Shown here: piece by piece, positions 27,538 to 35,329 of the stretch
How positions within the stretch are numbered: the stretch's first letter is position 1
How the letters are laid out: every line of letters starts with the position of its first letter
NCBI GenBank assembly: GCA_039513195.1
Contig: JBCCRM010000005.1
Span: 124,001-188,000, forward strand
Source: Thermohalobaculum sp039513195
GTDB lineage: Bacteria; Pseudomonadota; Alphaproteobacteria; Rhodobacterales; Rhodobacteraceae
DNA length: 64,000 bases
Direction of reading: 5' to 3'
Translations under genes and position numbers: made by a program
The notes under the pieces: model-generated
What the model saw: the letters and a program-made list of their open reading frames with translations, nothing else
Told to the model about the DNA's origin: nothing
The model's database searches: none

Positions 27538-27989
27538 CAGGGTGTCTCCGGCAGCTCGATCCGCATGGCTTCAGCCGAAGACTGGAATCCCACTGCCGTC
27601 CAAAAGCGTTTAGCCCCCTCGCCCTTCGCTTGCAGCCGGATCTGCCCGAGATCGGGGAACACCTCCGCCACCAGCCGCTCGAAGAACAGCCGGCCGAGCC
27701 CAGCCGACCGCTCGCCTTCTGCAATCGCGAAACTGCGGATGAACACGTGGTCGCCCAGGTCCAGCCAGAATGCATAGCCAACCGTCTCCCCGTCCCGGCA
27801 GAGGAGGGTGATCCGGTGAGGGACCCGGCGCATGCGGCGCAGCTTGTCGGCGGTCTCGGCCTCGGTCATCTCATCGCCATGGGCGGCCGCCATTTCCCGG
27901 TAGAGGGTTACAATGCGTCCGTCATCGATGGGTCCCGCCTCGCGCAGGGTCAGTTCTCCCTCGCTGGATCCCCTGTCCATCAATGCCAT
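27537..27989 (-). CDS. GNAT-family N-acetyltransferase inside the sox operon
   Basis: A 150-residue GNAT protein. The acetyl-CoA-binding strand and loop are visible as IRSFAIAEGERSAGLGRLFFERL (split around the RxxGxG-like SAGLGR, about 95-100), and the C-terminal AKGEGAKRFWTAVGF segment is the usual last motif. The start at 27989 overlaps the soxB stop by 10 bases, and its stop overlaps soxD by one base. It therefore interrupts the usual soxB-soxD order but is fully integrated in the operon. The substrate is unknown; an amine related to the pathway is possible but not shown. Confidence 0.85.
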   Translation of the reverse strand: MALMDRGSSEGELTLREAGPIDDGRIVTLYREMAAAHGDEMTEAETADKLRRMRRVPHRITLLCRDGETVGYAFWLDLGDHVFIRSFAIAEGERSAGLGRLFFERLVAEVFPDLGQIRLQAKGEGAKRFWTAVGFQSSAEAMRIELPETP

Positions 27990-29251
27990 TTCGGCGTCGG
28001 CCCATGGCCGCCCTCGTCGATGGCGCGCCCCTCGCGATACCGGTCGAGGGTCAAGCGGCGGTTTGCCCAATGCGGCTCGTCCGTCGCGATAGTGTGGGCG
28101 AAGACATGGCCGGAACCCGGCGTTGCCTTGAACCCGCCATAGCACCAGCCGCCATTGAGATAGAGGCCGGGGATCGCCGTTTTGCAGATGAAGGGAGAGC
28201 CGTCCATGGTCATATCCATCACGCCCGCCCATTGGCGCACCAGCTTTACCCGGCCGAGGCAAGGCATGATCGCCATGCAGTTGGCAGCGACATCCGAATA
28301 GACCGGCAGGTTTCCCTTTTGCGCATAGCTCGGGTATTTGTCGAGGTCGCCGCCAAACACCATGCCGCCCTTGTCCGACTGGCTGATATAGAAGTGCCCG
28401 GGTCCGCCAAACACGATCACGAAGTCGAGGATCGGCTTTAGCGGTTCCGACACGAAGGCCTGGAGCTTGTGCGTTTCCACCGGCAGTTTGCCCAAGCCCG
28501 CCTTGTGGGCGAGGACCGAGGTGTGTCCGGCGACGGCGAGACCAATTTTCTCGGCCCGGATGGTTACCGGGTGGCCGCCATGCATAGCCTCGACCCCGGT
28601 GACGGCGCCGGCTTCGTGGTGAAAGCCGGTGACTTCGCAATTCTGGATGATGTCGACGCCGAGCGCCGCGGCCCCGCGGGCAAAGCCCCAATTCACCGCG
28701 TCATGGCGGGCGGTGCCGGCACGCGGCTGCACATAGGCGCCGAGGATCGGATAGCGGCCTTCATAGGCGAGGTGGGGGATCTTGCGGCGCAATTCGTCCC
28801 GATCCCAGTATTCGCCATCGATGCCGTTCAGCCGCATGATGTTATACTGCCGGGCCATAGCGTCTTTTTGCCCGGGTGTGAACACTAGGCTGAGATGCGC
28901 GCGCTGGCTGAACATGACGTTGTAGTTGAGCTCGTGGGATAGGTCCTCCCAGAGCTTGAGGGAGTGCTCGTAGAACTCGGTGTTGCCCTCGATCATGTAG
29001 TTGGAGCGCACGATGGTGGTGTTCCGCCCGGCATTGCCGCCGCCGAGCCAGCCTTTCTCCAAGACCGCGACGCGGGTGATACCGTGTTCCTTGGCGAGGT
29101 AATAGGCGGTCGCAAGACCATGCCCACCGCCGCCCACGATGATCACGTCGTAATGGCTGCGCGGGGCCTGACGGTCCCAGACCGGTTTCCAGTGTTTCTG
29201 CCCCGTCAGCCCGCCCCAGAGGACCGACAGCGCCGAATAGCGTTGCCTCAC
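27980..29251 (-). CDS. soxB: Sarcosine oxidase beta subunit
   Basis: A 423-residue FAD-dependent oxidoreductase with the standard SoxB N-terminus (RYSALSVLWGGLTGQKHWKP), the FAD-binding motif DVIIVGGGGHGLATAYYLA at about 35-53, NAGRNTTIVRSNY, and TARHDAVNWG, whose histidine near 183 corresponds to the residue that binds FMN covalently in known enzymes. The C-terminus has LYLNGGWCYGGFKATPGSG. GTG at 29251 is chosen because it follows a GGAGGGA ribosome-binding site and gives the family length. It is the catalytic subunit of the oxidase and the first sox gene, 73 bases after the DMGDH-like gene. Confidence 0.94.
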   Translation of the reverse strand: MRQRYSALSVLWGGLTGQKHWKPVWDRQAPRSHYDVIIVGGGGHGLATAYYLAKEHGITRVAVLEKGWLGGGNAGRNTTIVRSNYMIEGNTEFYEHSLKLWEDLSHELNYNVMFSQRAHLSLVFTPGQKDAMARQYNIMRLNGIDGEYWDRDELRRKIPHLAYEGRYPILGAYVQPRAGTARHDAVNWGFARGAAALGVDIIQNCEVTGFHHEAGAVTGVEAMHGGHPVTIRAEKIGLAVAGHTSVLAHKAGLGKLPVETHKLQAFVSEPLKPILDFVIVFGGPGHFYISQSDKGGMVFGGDLDKYPSYAQKGNLPVYSDVAANCMAIMPCLGRVKLVRQWAGVMDMTMDGSPFICKTAIPGLYLNGGWCYGGFKATPGSGHVFAHTIATDEPHWANRRLTLDRYREGRAIDEGGHGPTPKWH

Positions 29252-29324
29252 ACGCGTCCCTCCGCCAGCCACGGATGCGGTCGAGATCCCGGGTTGAGCC
29301 CCGGACTGCGCTTTGGGCATGCCC

Positions 29325-31799
29325 TCACGCGCGCATCCTTTCGGCATTCGCGTCCCAGATCGGCGCATGTTGCAGCGCCGCAGGCAGCCTCTCACCCAAA
29401 AGCTCGATCTGCCAGGGACCGTCTGCCGCAGCGTGCTCTTTGGGCACATAGCCCATGGCCATGGAGCGTCCGGAATTGTGGGCGTAGCCACCGGAGGTGA
29501 CCCAGCCGACCACATCGCCGTTCAGCCAAATCGGCTCGTCGCCTATGACGTCGGCGTCCTTTGCCTCCAGCGTGAAGGTCTTGAGCCGCAGCGCCCCGCC
29601 GGAGGCGCGTTCGGCCAGCGCCGCTTCTTTACCGATGAACTCGGCTGGTTTTTCATAGGCGATGAAGCGATCGAGCCCAGCCTCCAGCGGACCATAGATC
29701 GGGCGGTACTCCCGCGCCCAGCCCCCGAAATTCTTCTCCAGACGCATGGCGTTCAAAGCGCGCAACCCGAAAAGGCGCAGGTTGTGGGGGCGGCCTGCCT
29801 CCATCAGTGTCTCGAACACATGGCGCTGGAACTCCGGACGCATCCAGATCTCGAAGCCCAGATCGCCGGTGAAGCTGACCCTGGCGGCGAGGCAGGGGGC
29901 CATGCCGATCTCGATGGCTTGAAGGCCCATGAAGCGGAAGGCCGTGTTGGAGATGTCGGCGCTGGTGCACGCAGCGAGCACGTCGCGCGCCATTGGTCCT
30001 GCAAGCGACAGCCCGCAGAGGCCAAGGCCCAGGCTTTCGAGCCGCGCGGAGCCGTCGGTTGGCAGGTGCTGCTCGAACCAGCGGCGGTAGAACACTTCCG
30101 CTGCGCCAGAGCCTGCGAGGAAGAAGCTTTCCCCGGATCGTCCGCCGCGGCCCCAGGGCAAGCCCGCTAGAGCGCTTTGCCCATCGAGGCAGCCGACGGT
30201 CAGGTCGCCCTGCAGCTTCCCATCTGCCTTCAGCATCGGCGCCAGGGTCATGCGCCCGGGTTTCGGGAGGCGGCAGGCGACCATCCGGTCCAGCCAATCC
30301 CGTGCGCCGGGGCCGGTGACCGAGAACTTCGAGAAACCGGAGATCTCCATCATGCCCACGCCGCCGCGAACCGCCGCGACCTCCGCCGCCACATGCTCGA
30401 AATCGGTGGATCGGCGCCAGGAGAAGACGTCACGCACGCCCTCCGGCGCAAACCACAAAGGCGCCTCCAACCCCCAGGCATCGCCCATCTGCGCGCCCGC
30501 GGCGATCAGCCGGTCATAAATCGGGGTGGTTTTTAGCGGCCGCCCAGCGGGCAGTTCCTCGTTGGGATATTTGATCGAGAAACGGCGCGAGTAGTTCTCC
30601 CGCACCTTGGCGTTGGTGTAGCGCATGGACGCCCAGTCCCCGTAGCGCGCCACATCCATCGCCCAGACATCGAAGCCGGGATCGCCGTCGATCATCCAGT
30701 TTGCAAGCGACAGGCCGACACCGCCGCCCTGACTGAAGCCGGCCATCACCCCGCAAGCGGACCAGAAACCAGGCAGGCCGCGGATCGGCCCGACCAGCGG
30801 GTTGCCGTCGGGCGCGAAGGTGAAGGGACCGTTGATAATCTGCTTGATCCCGGCGCGCTCGAAGGCCGGGAAATGCTTGAAACCGACCTCCAGCGAGGGG
30901 GCGATCCGGTCGATATCCGGCTGCAGCAATTCATGGCCGAAGTCCCAGGGCGTCTCGCGTTCCGCCCAGGGCACGCAGGCCCGTTCATAGGTGCCCATCA
31001 ACATGCCGCCGCGTTCCTGGCGGAGGTAGAGCTCGCCGTCGAAATCTACCGCGTGGACGACCTCCGTGCCGGTCTGGGCGTTGATCTCCGCGACCTCTGG
31101 CATGTCCTCGGTCAGCAGATACATATGCTCCATCGCGAGCACTGGCAGTTCCAGTCCGACCATGCGCCCGACCTCCCGCGCCCACAGGCCGCCGGCGTTG
31201 ACCACGTGCTGGCAAGTGATGTCGCCCTTGGCCGTCCGGACCAACCACTCGCCCGACGGTAGCCTTTCTATGCCCTCGACCTTGGTCTGCTGGTGGAACT
31301 CGGCGCCGAGTTTTTTCGCCGCCTTGGCATAGGCCCAGGTCACGCCGGACGGGTCGAGATGCCCGTCCACCTCGGTTTTCAGGGCCCCTACGAACTGCGA
31401 GGGATCCAGCAGCGGCATGATCTCGTGCGCTTTCTCGGGCGTGATCACTTCGGTCCGGATGTCCTGATAGCGGCCTTTGGCGGACATGGACTTGAGCCAG
31501 TCGAAACGCTCCGGCGTGCTGGCGAGCATCACACCGCCGGTCATGTGAAAGCCGGTGGACTGGCCCGAAAGCTCCTCGATCTCGCGGTAGAGCTGGATGG
31601 TGTACTTCTGCAGCTTCGCGACATTCGGGTCGCCGTTGATGGTGTGGCAACCGCCGGCCGCATGCCAGGTGGAGCCGGAAGTGAGCTCCGAGCGTTCCAG
31701 CAAAAGCGCGTCGGTCCAACCGGCCTTAGCCAAATGATAAAGCACCGAGCAGCCGACGACGCCGCCGCCGATCACCACAACGCGCGCATGATTCCGCAT
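29325..31799 (-). CDS. Dimethylglycine/sarcosine dehydrogenase-like FAD-folate oxidoreductase
   Basis: An 824-residue protein with an N-terminal D-amino-acid-oxidase-type FAD domain (VVVIGGGVVGCSVLYHLAKAG at about 7-27, split) including the SGSTWHAAGGCH segment that carries the covalent-flavin histidine in mammalian DMGDH. A C-terminal GcvT-like folate domain (about 430-820) contains RFMGLQAIEIG and FGLRALNAMRLEKNF. Such enzymes demethylate dimethylglycine or sarcosine and hand the one-carbon unit to tetrahydrofolate. It precedes soxB on the same strand, so dimethylglycine to sarcosine to glycine is a natural sequence here. Which N-methyl compound is preferred cannot be told from sequence alone. 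Confidence 0.88.
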   Translation of the reverse strand: MRNHARVVVIGGGVVGCSVLYHLAKAGWTDALLLERSELTSGSTWHAAGGCHTINGDPNVAKLQKYTIQLYREIEELSGQSTGFHMTGGVMLASTPERFDWLKSMSAKGRYQDIRTEVITPEKAHEIMPLLDPSQFVGALKTEVDGHLDPSGVTWAYAKAAKKLGAEFHQQTKVEGIERLPSGEWLVRTAKGDITCQHVVNAGGLWAREVGRMVGLELPVLAMEHMYLLTEDMPEVAEINAQTGTEVVHAVDFDGELYLRQERGGMLMGTYERACVPWAERETPWDFGHELLQPDIDRIAPSLEVGFKHFPAFERAGIKQIINGPFTFAPDGNPLVGPIRGLPGFWSACGVMAGFSQGGGVGLSLANWMIDGDPGFDVWAMDVARYGDWASMRYTNAKVRENYSRRFSIKYPNEELPAGRPLKTTPIYDRLIAAGAQMGDAWGLEAPLWFAPEGVRDVFSWRRSTDFEHVAAEVAAVRGGVGMMEISGFSKFSVTGPGARDWLDRMVACRLPKPGRMTLAPMLKADGKLQGDLTVGCLDGQSALAGLPWGRGGRSGESFFLAGSGAAEVFYRRWFEQHLPTDGSARLESLGLGLCGLSLAGPMARDVLAACTSADISNTAFRFMGLQAIEIGMAPCLAARVSFTGDLGFEIWMRPEFQRHVFETLMEAGRPHNLRLFGLRALNAMRLEKNFGGWAREYRPIYGPLEAGLDRFIAYEKPAEFIGKEAALAERASGGALRLKTFTLEAKDADVIGDEPIWLNGDVVGWVTSGGYAHNSGRSMAMGYVPKEHAAADGPWQIELLGERLPAALQHAPIWDANAERMRA

Positions 31800-31842
31800 C
31801 GACCCCTCCCGCTGCGTGCCAGCCTTCGACAGGAACAGGTTT

Positions 31843-31873
31843 TCGGTCGAAACCCTACCCTTTAGTCGACCGA
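31843..31873. promoter_or_regulatory. Inverted repeat, candidate operator of the DMGDH-sox operon
   Basis: TCGGTCGA and TCGACCGA form perfect 8-base arms separated by 15 bases, 44-74 bases upstream of the DMGDH-like ATG. Position and symmetry suggest a regulator-binding site; which protein binds is unknown. Confidence 0.45.
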
Positions 31874-31919
31874 TACCGGTGGATTTCCGACATCGAACAG
31901 GGCGGTCGGGCGTGTGGAT

Positions 31920-32588
31920 CTAAGCGCTGCCGGTGGCGTCGAGCCGGGCCCGGTATTCCGGGCCGAAACCGGTTTCCAGCGTCTCGGGCGCCACGATCCT
32001 GTCGAGGCGGAAGACACGGAAATCCTGGCGCATCTCGCACCAGGCGGTCAGGGTCCAGACCGGCCCGAAAAAGGAGAGGAGCAGAGGGCAAACGGTGCGG
32101 TCCGACACTTCGCCGGCGCCATTGGTGTAGCGAAAGCGGATCTTGCGACGCTCTCCGATCGCGCGGCGGAGGGTGCCGCGGCAATAGTCGATCGGGGCTG
32201 CGTAATGGTTCGCCGGGGCATCGATCGGCACGGCGTCCATATGCGCCTGGAGGCGGTCGGGCAGCACCGCTTGGATCTTGGCTAATCCGCTCTCCGCCGC
32301 GGCGGCGAGCCCTTGATCCGCCCAAGAGCGTACGATCCGGGCGCCGAGGACCAGGGCTTCGATCTCGTCCTCGGTGAACATCAGGGGCGGCAGATCGAAG
32401 CCGCCGCGGAGGATGTAGCCAACGCCGGCCTCGCCCTCGATCGGCACGCCGGAGGCGATGAGGGCCGCGATGTCGCGATAGATCGTGCGCTCCGACACCT
32501 CCAATGCAGCCGCGAGGTCCTGCGCGCGGACCAGCCGGTTGCGGCGCAGCAGTTGGATGATGTCGAACAGGCGGTCGGCACGGCGCAT
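31920..32588 (-). CDS. WYL-domain transcriptional regulator, YafY type
   Basis: A 222-residue regulator. The N-terminal winged helix (about 1-60) includes LVRAQDLAAALEVSERTIYRDI, whose helix-turn-helix is typical of HTH_11/DeoR-like YafY proteins, followed by VGYILRGGFDLPPLMFT. The WYL domain (about 130-215) contains IRFRYTNGAGEVSDR, WTLTAWCEMRQDFRVFRLDRI. WYL proteins sense small ligands or nucleic acids. It is divergent from a DUF1127 gene across 151 bases that contain two CTGACA-N6-TGTCAG palindromes, so self-regulation and control of that gene are likely. A role in the neighbouring sox operon is possible but not shown. Confidence 0.88.
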   Translation of the reverse strand: MRRADRLFDIIQLLRRNRLVRAQDLAAALEVSERTIYRDIAALIASGVPIEGEAGVGYILRGGFDLPPLMFTEDEIEALVLGARIVRSWADQGLAAAAESGLAKIQAVLPDRLQAHMDAVPIDAPANHYAAPIDYCRGTLRRAIGERRKIRFRYTNGAGEVSDRTVCPLLLSFFGPVWTLTAWCEMRQDFRVFRLDRIVAPETLETGFGPEYRARLDATGSA

Positions 32589-32622
32589 GGGTTTCCTTTC
32601 ACCGCCGATTTCTAGCGCATCG

Positions 32623-32646
32623 CTCCTGACAGCACGATGTCAGGAG
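32623..32646. promoter_or_regulatory. Palindromic operator candidate 1 (WYL/DUF1127 intergenic)
   Basis: CTCCTGACA and TGTCAGGAG are perfect 9-base arms around GCACGA. It lies 35 bases from the WYL gene start and 94 bases from the DUF1127 start, and shares CTGACA-N6-TGTCAG with the second site. Confidence 0.65.
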
Positions 32647-32659
32647 GCCGCAACGGTTG

Positions 32660-32677
32660 CTGACATCAGGCTGTCAG
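32660..32677. promoter_or_regulatory. Palindromic operator candidate 2 (WYL/DUF1127 intergenic)
   Basis: CTGACA and TGTCAG flank TCAGGC, the same arms and spacing as site 1. The two centres are 34 bases apart, about three helical turns, so cooperative binding on one face is plausible. Confidence 0.6.
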
Positions 32678-32739
32678 GACGGATTTGCGACTGTCTTTCG
32701 CATCGGGCGTTTCGCCCCGTGCGCAAAGGAGACGATGCC

Positions 32740-32949
32740 ATGCAGATCACAGATGTCACCCCTGTCGTTCGGCCGCTGCGCGGCCCCAGTATCGGTCTTT
32801 TCGGGCTGATCCGCCATTGGATGCGGGTCGCGCGGGAGCGGGATCGGTTGGCGCGGCTCAATCAGCATATGCTGCGCGATATCGGCCTGACCGAGGCGGA
32901 GGCGGAATGCGAAGCTGGGCGCCCCTTCTGGGACGCCAGCCGTCGCTGA
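32740..32949 (+). CDS. Small DUF1127 protein
   Basis: A 69-residue protein with a good ribosome-binding site (AAGGAGACG) ahead of ATG 32740. The C-terminal part has the DUF1127 pattern: W28 and basic helix, then LARLNQHMLRDIGLTEAEAE. DUF1127 proteins are common in alphaproteobacteria, where some bind RNA and affect phosphate, carbon or stress responses. The WYL regulator gene is divergent, with twin palindromes in between, suggesting direct control. A GC-rich hairpin follows about 40 bases after the stop. Confidence 0.85.
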   Translation: MQITDVTPVVRPLRGPSIGLFGLIRHWMRVARERDRLARLNQHMLRDIGLTEAEAECEAGRPFWDASRR

Positions 32950-32990
32950 GCCCTGCGCGACCCGTGGCATGGGCCGCCGTTTTGAGTTTG

Positions 32991-33039
32991 GTCGCGCCCG
33001 CCGCCGCCCCCACCACCCACCCGCGGCGGCGGGCGCGAC
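32991..33039. terminator. Strong hairpin with G-rich/C-rich loop between convergent genes
   Basis: Perfect 17-base arms (GTCGCGCCCGCCGCCGC and its complement) enclose a 15-base loop that reads GGGTGGGTGGTGGGG on the minus strand. It lies between the ends of the DUF1127 gene (+) and the DUF2268 gene (-), and may stop transcription in both directions, although there is no T-run. Confidence 0.55.
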
Positions 33040-33067
33040 ACATGCAGGGACCGCAGTACCGCCTCCG

Positions 33068-33721
33068 TCACCGGGTGGCGTCGGTCCAGGCGCAAAGAAC
33101 CTCGGTAGCTGGGACGCCGACCATCCGCTCCGGCGTAGGTTGAGCAGCGTCGACCCACTCGGCCGCCATCCGATAGCCCAAACTATATCCCAACCAGCGC
33201 GGCAACTCGCCGGTCCCGAAGAACCAGGCCCCGTGATCATAGGTTTCGGCAGCCAGACGCTGTGGCGACGGGGTGTGGGTGCGAAGGGTTTCTGGCTCGA
33301 CCGCTGTTTCCCAGGGCTCCGGCGGGTTATTGAACATTCGGCGCACGAATTGTCCGGCGAGCCCCTCGCTGACCAGTGCTTCGCCGAGGCTGCGGCCATA
33401 GCCGGGCCCGGCCATGCGGAGGCAGTGATGCGCCTCGTGGATCACCTGCCGACGCAGCGTGGCGTCCTGCAAGCCGGCTTCAAAGGCCGGATTATCCGGG
33501 TCAAGGCTGAGCGAGAAGAGCGTGCTATGGTGCGCGTGGCCGACCATCCCGATTTCCTGAATAACCCTGGTGTTGCGTTGCACCAGGATGTCGAGACGGG
33601 GCGGCCTTAGAACCGCCGCCAGCATCGCTTTGGCGGCGTTGACCTCGACAAGGATGGTTTCATGCCAGGGGACGAGCGTGCCGGACGCCTCCAGCCAATG
33701 GATCTGCCAGGCGTCGCTCAC
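33068..33721 (-). CDS. DUF2268-type predicted zinc metalloprotease
   Basis: A 217-residue protein with an HExxH zinc site (H95-E96-A97-H98-H99) in RRQVIHEAHHCLRM and a downstream glutamate in LVSEGLAGQFVRR (E119) placed as the likely third ligand, the arrangement of DUF2268/YjaZ-like predicted proteases. No signal peptide or membrane segment is seen, so it is probably cytosolic. Its ATG overlaps the stop of an 88-residue upstream gene (ATGA), and the two are probably expressed together. Substrate unknown. Confidence 0.8.
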   Translation of the reverse strand: MSDAWQIHWLEASGTLVPWHETILVEVNAAKAMLAAVLRPPRLDILVQRNTRVIQEIGMVGHAHHSTLFSLSLDPDNPAFEAGLQDATLRRQVIHEAHHCLRMAGPGYGRSLGEALVSEGLAGQFVRRMFNNPPEPWETAVEPETLRTHTPSPQRLAAETYDHGAWFFGTGELPRWLGYSLGYRMAAEWVDAAQPTPERMVGVPATEVLCAWTDATR

Positions 33722-33984
33722 TCCTCCCGCCCTAGGGCCAGCAGCCGCGCATGGAACGCATCGGCCATTGGGTGCCCGGTCTCAAGCGCAAAGACATAGG
33801 CATGGGTCATGTAGAAGGCTGCTGCGTCGATGTCCCCGGCGGCCTCAGAGAGGTCGCTGGCGTCGGCATAGAGCGCTGCAAGTGTCAGCCCGTCGGCATC
33901 GGCATGGGCGGCCAGCAAGGCCCGGTCGAGCGCCGCTCGCCTCTCCCATCCGTCATCCTTGATCGCAGCGCTTTGTCCCGGCAT
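33718..33984 (-). CDS. Small hypothetical protein coupled to the DUF2268 gene
   Basis: An 88-residue, alanine-rich and probably all-helical protein with a repeat-like look (AALDRALLAAHADADGLT, AALYADASDLSEAAGDIDAA, AFYMTHAYVFALETGHP), suggesting one or two TPR-like helix pairs. It overlaps the DUF2268 start by four bases (ATGA) and starts 9 bases after the Rieske gene ends, so it may belong to the same transcript. I do not recognise a family. Confidence 0.65.
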   Translation of the reverse strand: MPGQSAAIKDDGWERRAALDRALLAAHADADGLTLAALYADASDLSEAAGDIDAAAFYMTHAYVFALETGHPMADAFHARLLALGREE

Positions 33985-33992
33985 CGGCGCGC

Positions 33993-35138
33993 TCAGCGCT
34001 GCATTTCACTCGCCACCCAATGGTGGAAGCAATGGGTCGGGCCGTCCATCGCCGGCGAGAACTTTCCGCCGTCGAAACCCTCTGCATGGCGGCCCTTCTG
34101 CATCCCCTCGACCACGAAGATGTCCTCCTCGAACACTTCGCGCCACTGGGCGGCGTTCTTGTGGCGCATGGCCGACCATTTGTCGCCGGCGACCTCCGGG
34201 TCGGTGTAGAGGACGGCGACGCGTTCCAGTGTGTGATGGTGACTCTGCGGCTCCAGAATGATCGCGACGGTGTGGTCCCGATGAACGCCGAGGAGGACAT
34301 TCGGGTAAAGTGCGATGTATTCCGCGCCCTCGTTCCACTTGTCGCTGAGGTCTGGGAAGTCAGGGAAGCGTTTGCCGTCCTCCGCCAACATCGGCCGGTA
34401 GACTAGGGTGCCCTGGCCCGAATAGGCGCCCAGTTCTTCGATATGGTAGTGATCTTCCAGCCGCGAATAGCTGTTCAGCCCGGGATGCACCCAGGGCAAA
34501 TGGTAGCTTTCGCAGAAGTTCTCGACCGCGAGTTTCCAGTTGCTCTGCACTTCGAGGGTAAAGTCGCCTTCCGGCCCGCAGGCATAGACCGGGCGCTGAA
34601 ACTCCGACCAGCGGTTGCGCACATGGCCGGCCCATTCCTCGAAGGGGGGCGCCTTGCCGTCGAGATTGATCCAGACGACGCCCAGCCATTCGGCCGAGCG
34701 AACTTCGACCAGTCCGAGATCCTCTCGGTTGATCTCGTCGTGGCGGTTGCGCCCCGGGCCGCCGACATGGGGCGTCGTGCGAAGGCGTCCGTCGAGCTCG
34801 TAGCACCAGGAGTGGTACGGGCAGCGGATCGCCCGGGGCAGGTTGCCGGCTTCCTCGATCAGTTTCATGCCGCGGTGGCGGCAGACGTTATAGAACACTT
34901 TCAGCGCGCCCGTGCGGTCGCGGACCATCATCAGAGGCTGGCCGAGATAGCTGATCGGGCGCACATCGCCGGGATTGGCGACCTCATGGGCAAAGCCGAG
35001 ACCGGCCCAATGGGCGAAGAACAATTTCGCCTTCTCCTGCCGGTGCATCTCTGGATCGGTGTAAAAGCCGTTCGGCAGACCGCGCGCGGCAGCGACTGGC
35101 TGCGTGACGGCCTGAAGGTCGAGATCATGCGCGGTCAT
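33993..35138 (-). CDS. Rieske non-heme iron oxygenase alpha subunit (possible glycine betaine demethylase)
   Basis: A 381-residue ring-hydroxylating-type oxygenase. The Rieske cluster ligands are in CRHRG and CPYHSW (about 85-108), and the mononuclear iron site is in NFCESYHLPWVHPG (about 210), with a later acidic residue expected. The start MTAHDLDLQ at 35138 is preferred over upstream codons; a GGGGAAG ribosome-binding site precedes it. Family members act on aromatic rings or on quaternary amines such as betaine and carnitine. The nearby dimethylglycine and sarcosine genes favour betaine to dimethylglycine (GbcA-like), but no ferredoxin reductase partner is in the window, so the substrate remains inference. 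Confidence 0.82.
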   Translation of the reverse strand: MTAHDLDLQAVTQPVAAARGLPNGFYTDPEMHRQEKAKLFFAHWAGLGFAHEVANPGDVRPISYLGQPLMMVRDRTGALKVFYNVCRHRGMKLIEEAGNLPRAIRCPYHSWCYELDGRLRTTPHVGGPGRNRHDEINREDLGLVEVRSAEWLGVVWINLDGKAPPFEEWAGHVRNRWSEFQRPVYACGPEGDFTLEVQSNWKLAVENFCESYHLPWVHPGLNSYSRLEDHYHIEELGAYSGQGTLVYRPMLAEDGKRFPDFPDLSDKWNEGAEYIALYPNVLLGVHRDHTVAIILEPQSHHHTLERVAVLYTDPEVAGDKWSAMRHKNAAQWREVFEEDIFVVEGMQKGRHAEGFDGGKFSPAMDGPTHCFHHWVASEMQR

Positions 35139-35201
35139 GGCTTCCCCGTCGTCTGGTTGCTCAGAAAAGGGTGAATCGGCTGGGAGGCGCCGTCTTCTCT
35201 G

Positions 35202-35224
35202 GAAGCGAAGTGTCAGGTCGCTTC
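35202..35224. promoter_or_regulatory. Inverted repeat upstream of the Rieske oxygenase gene
   Basis: GAAGCGA and TCGCTTC form perfect 7-base arms around 9 bases, 64-86 bases upstream of the oxygenase ATG and about 106 bases upstream of the divergent lipoprotein gene. Candidate operator only. Confidence 0.35.
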
Positions 35225-35329
35225 TGGACTTCGGATCGGGGAAATCGCGGTTCCGGCTTAGGGGTTGCACCCGAATCGCCTGTGCCACACGTTATGATCG
35301 AAGAAGGCCAGCGAAGAACGGAGTTGGCG

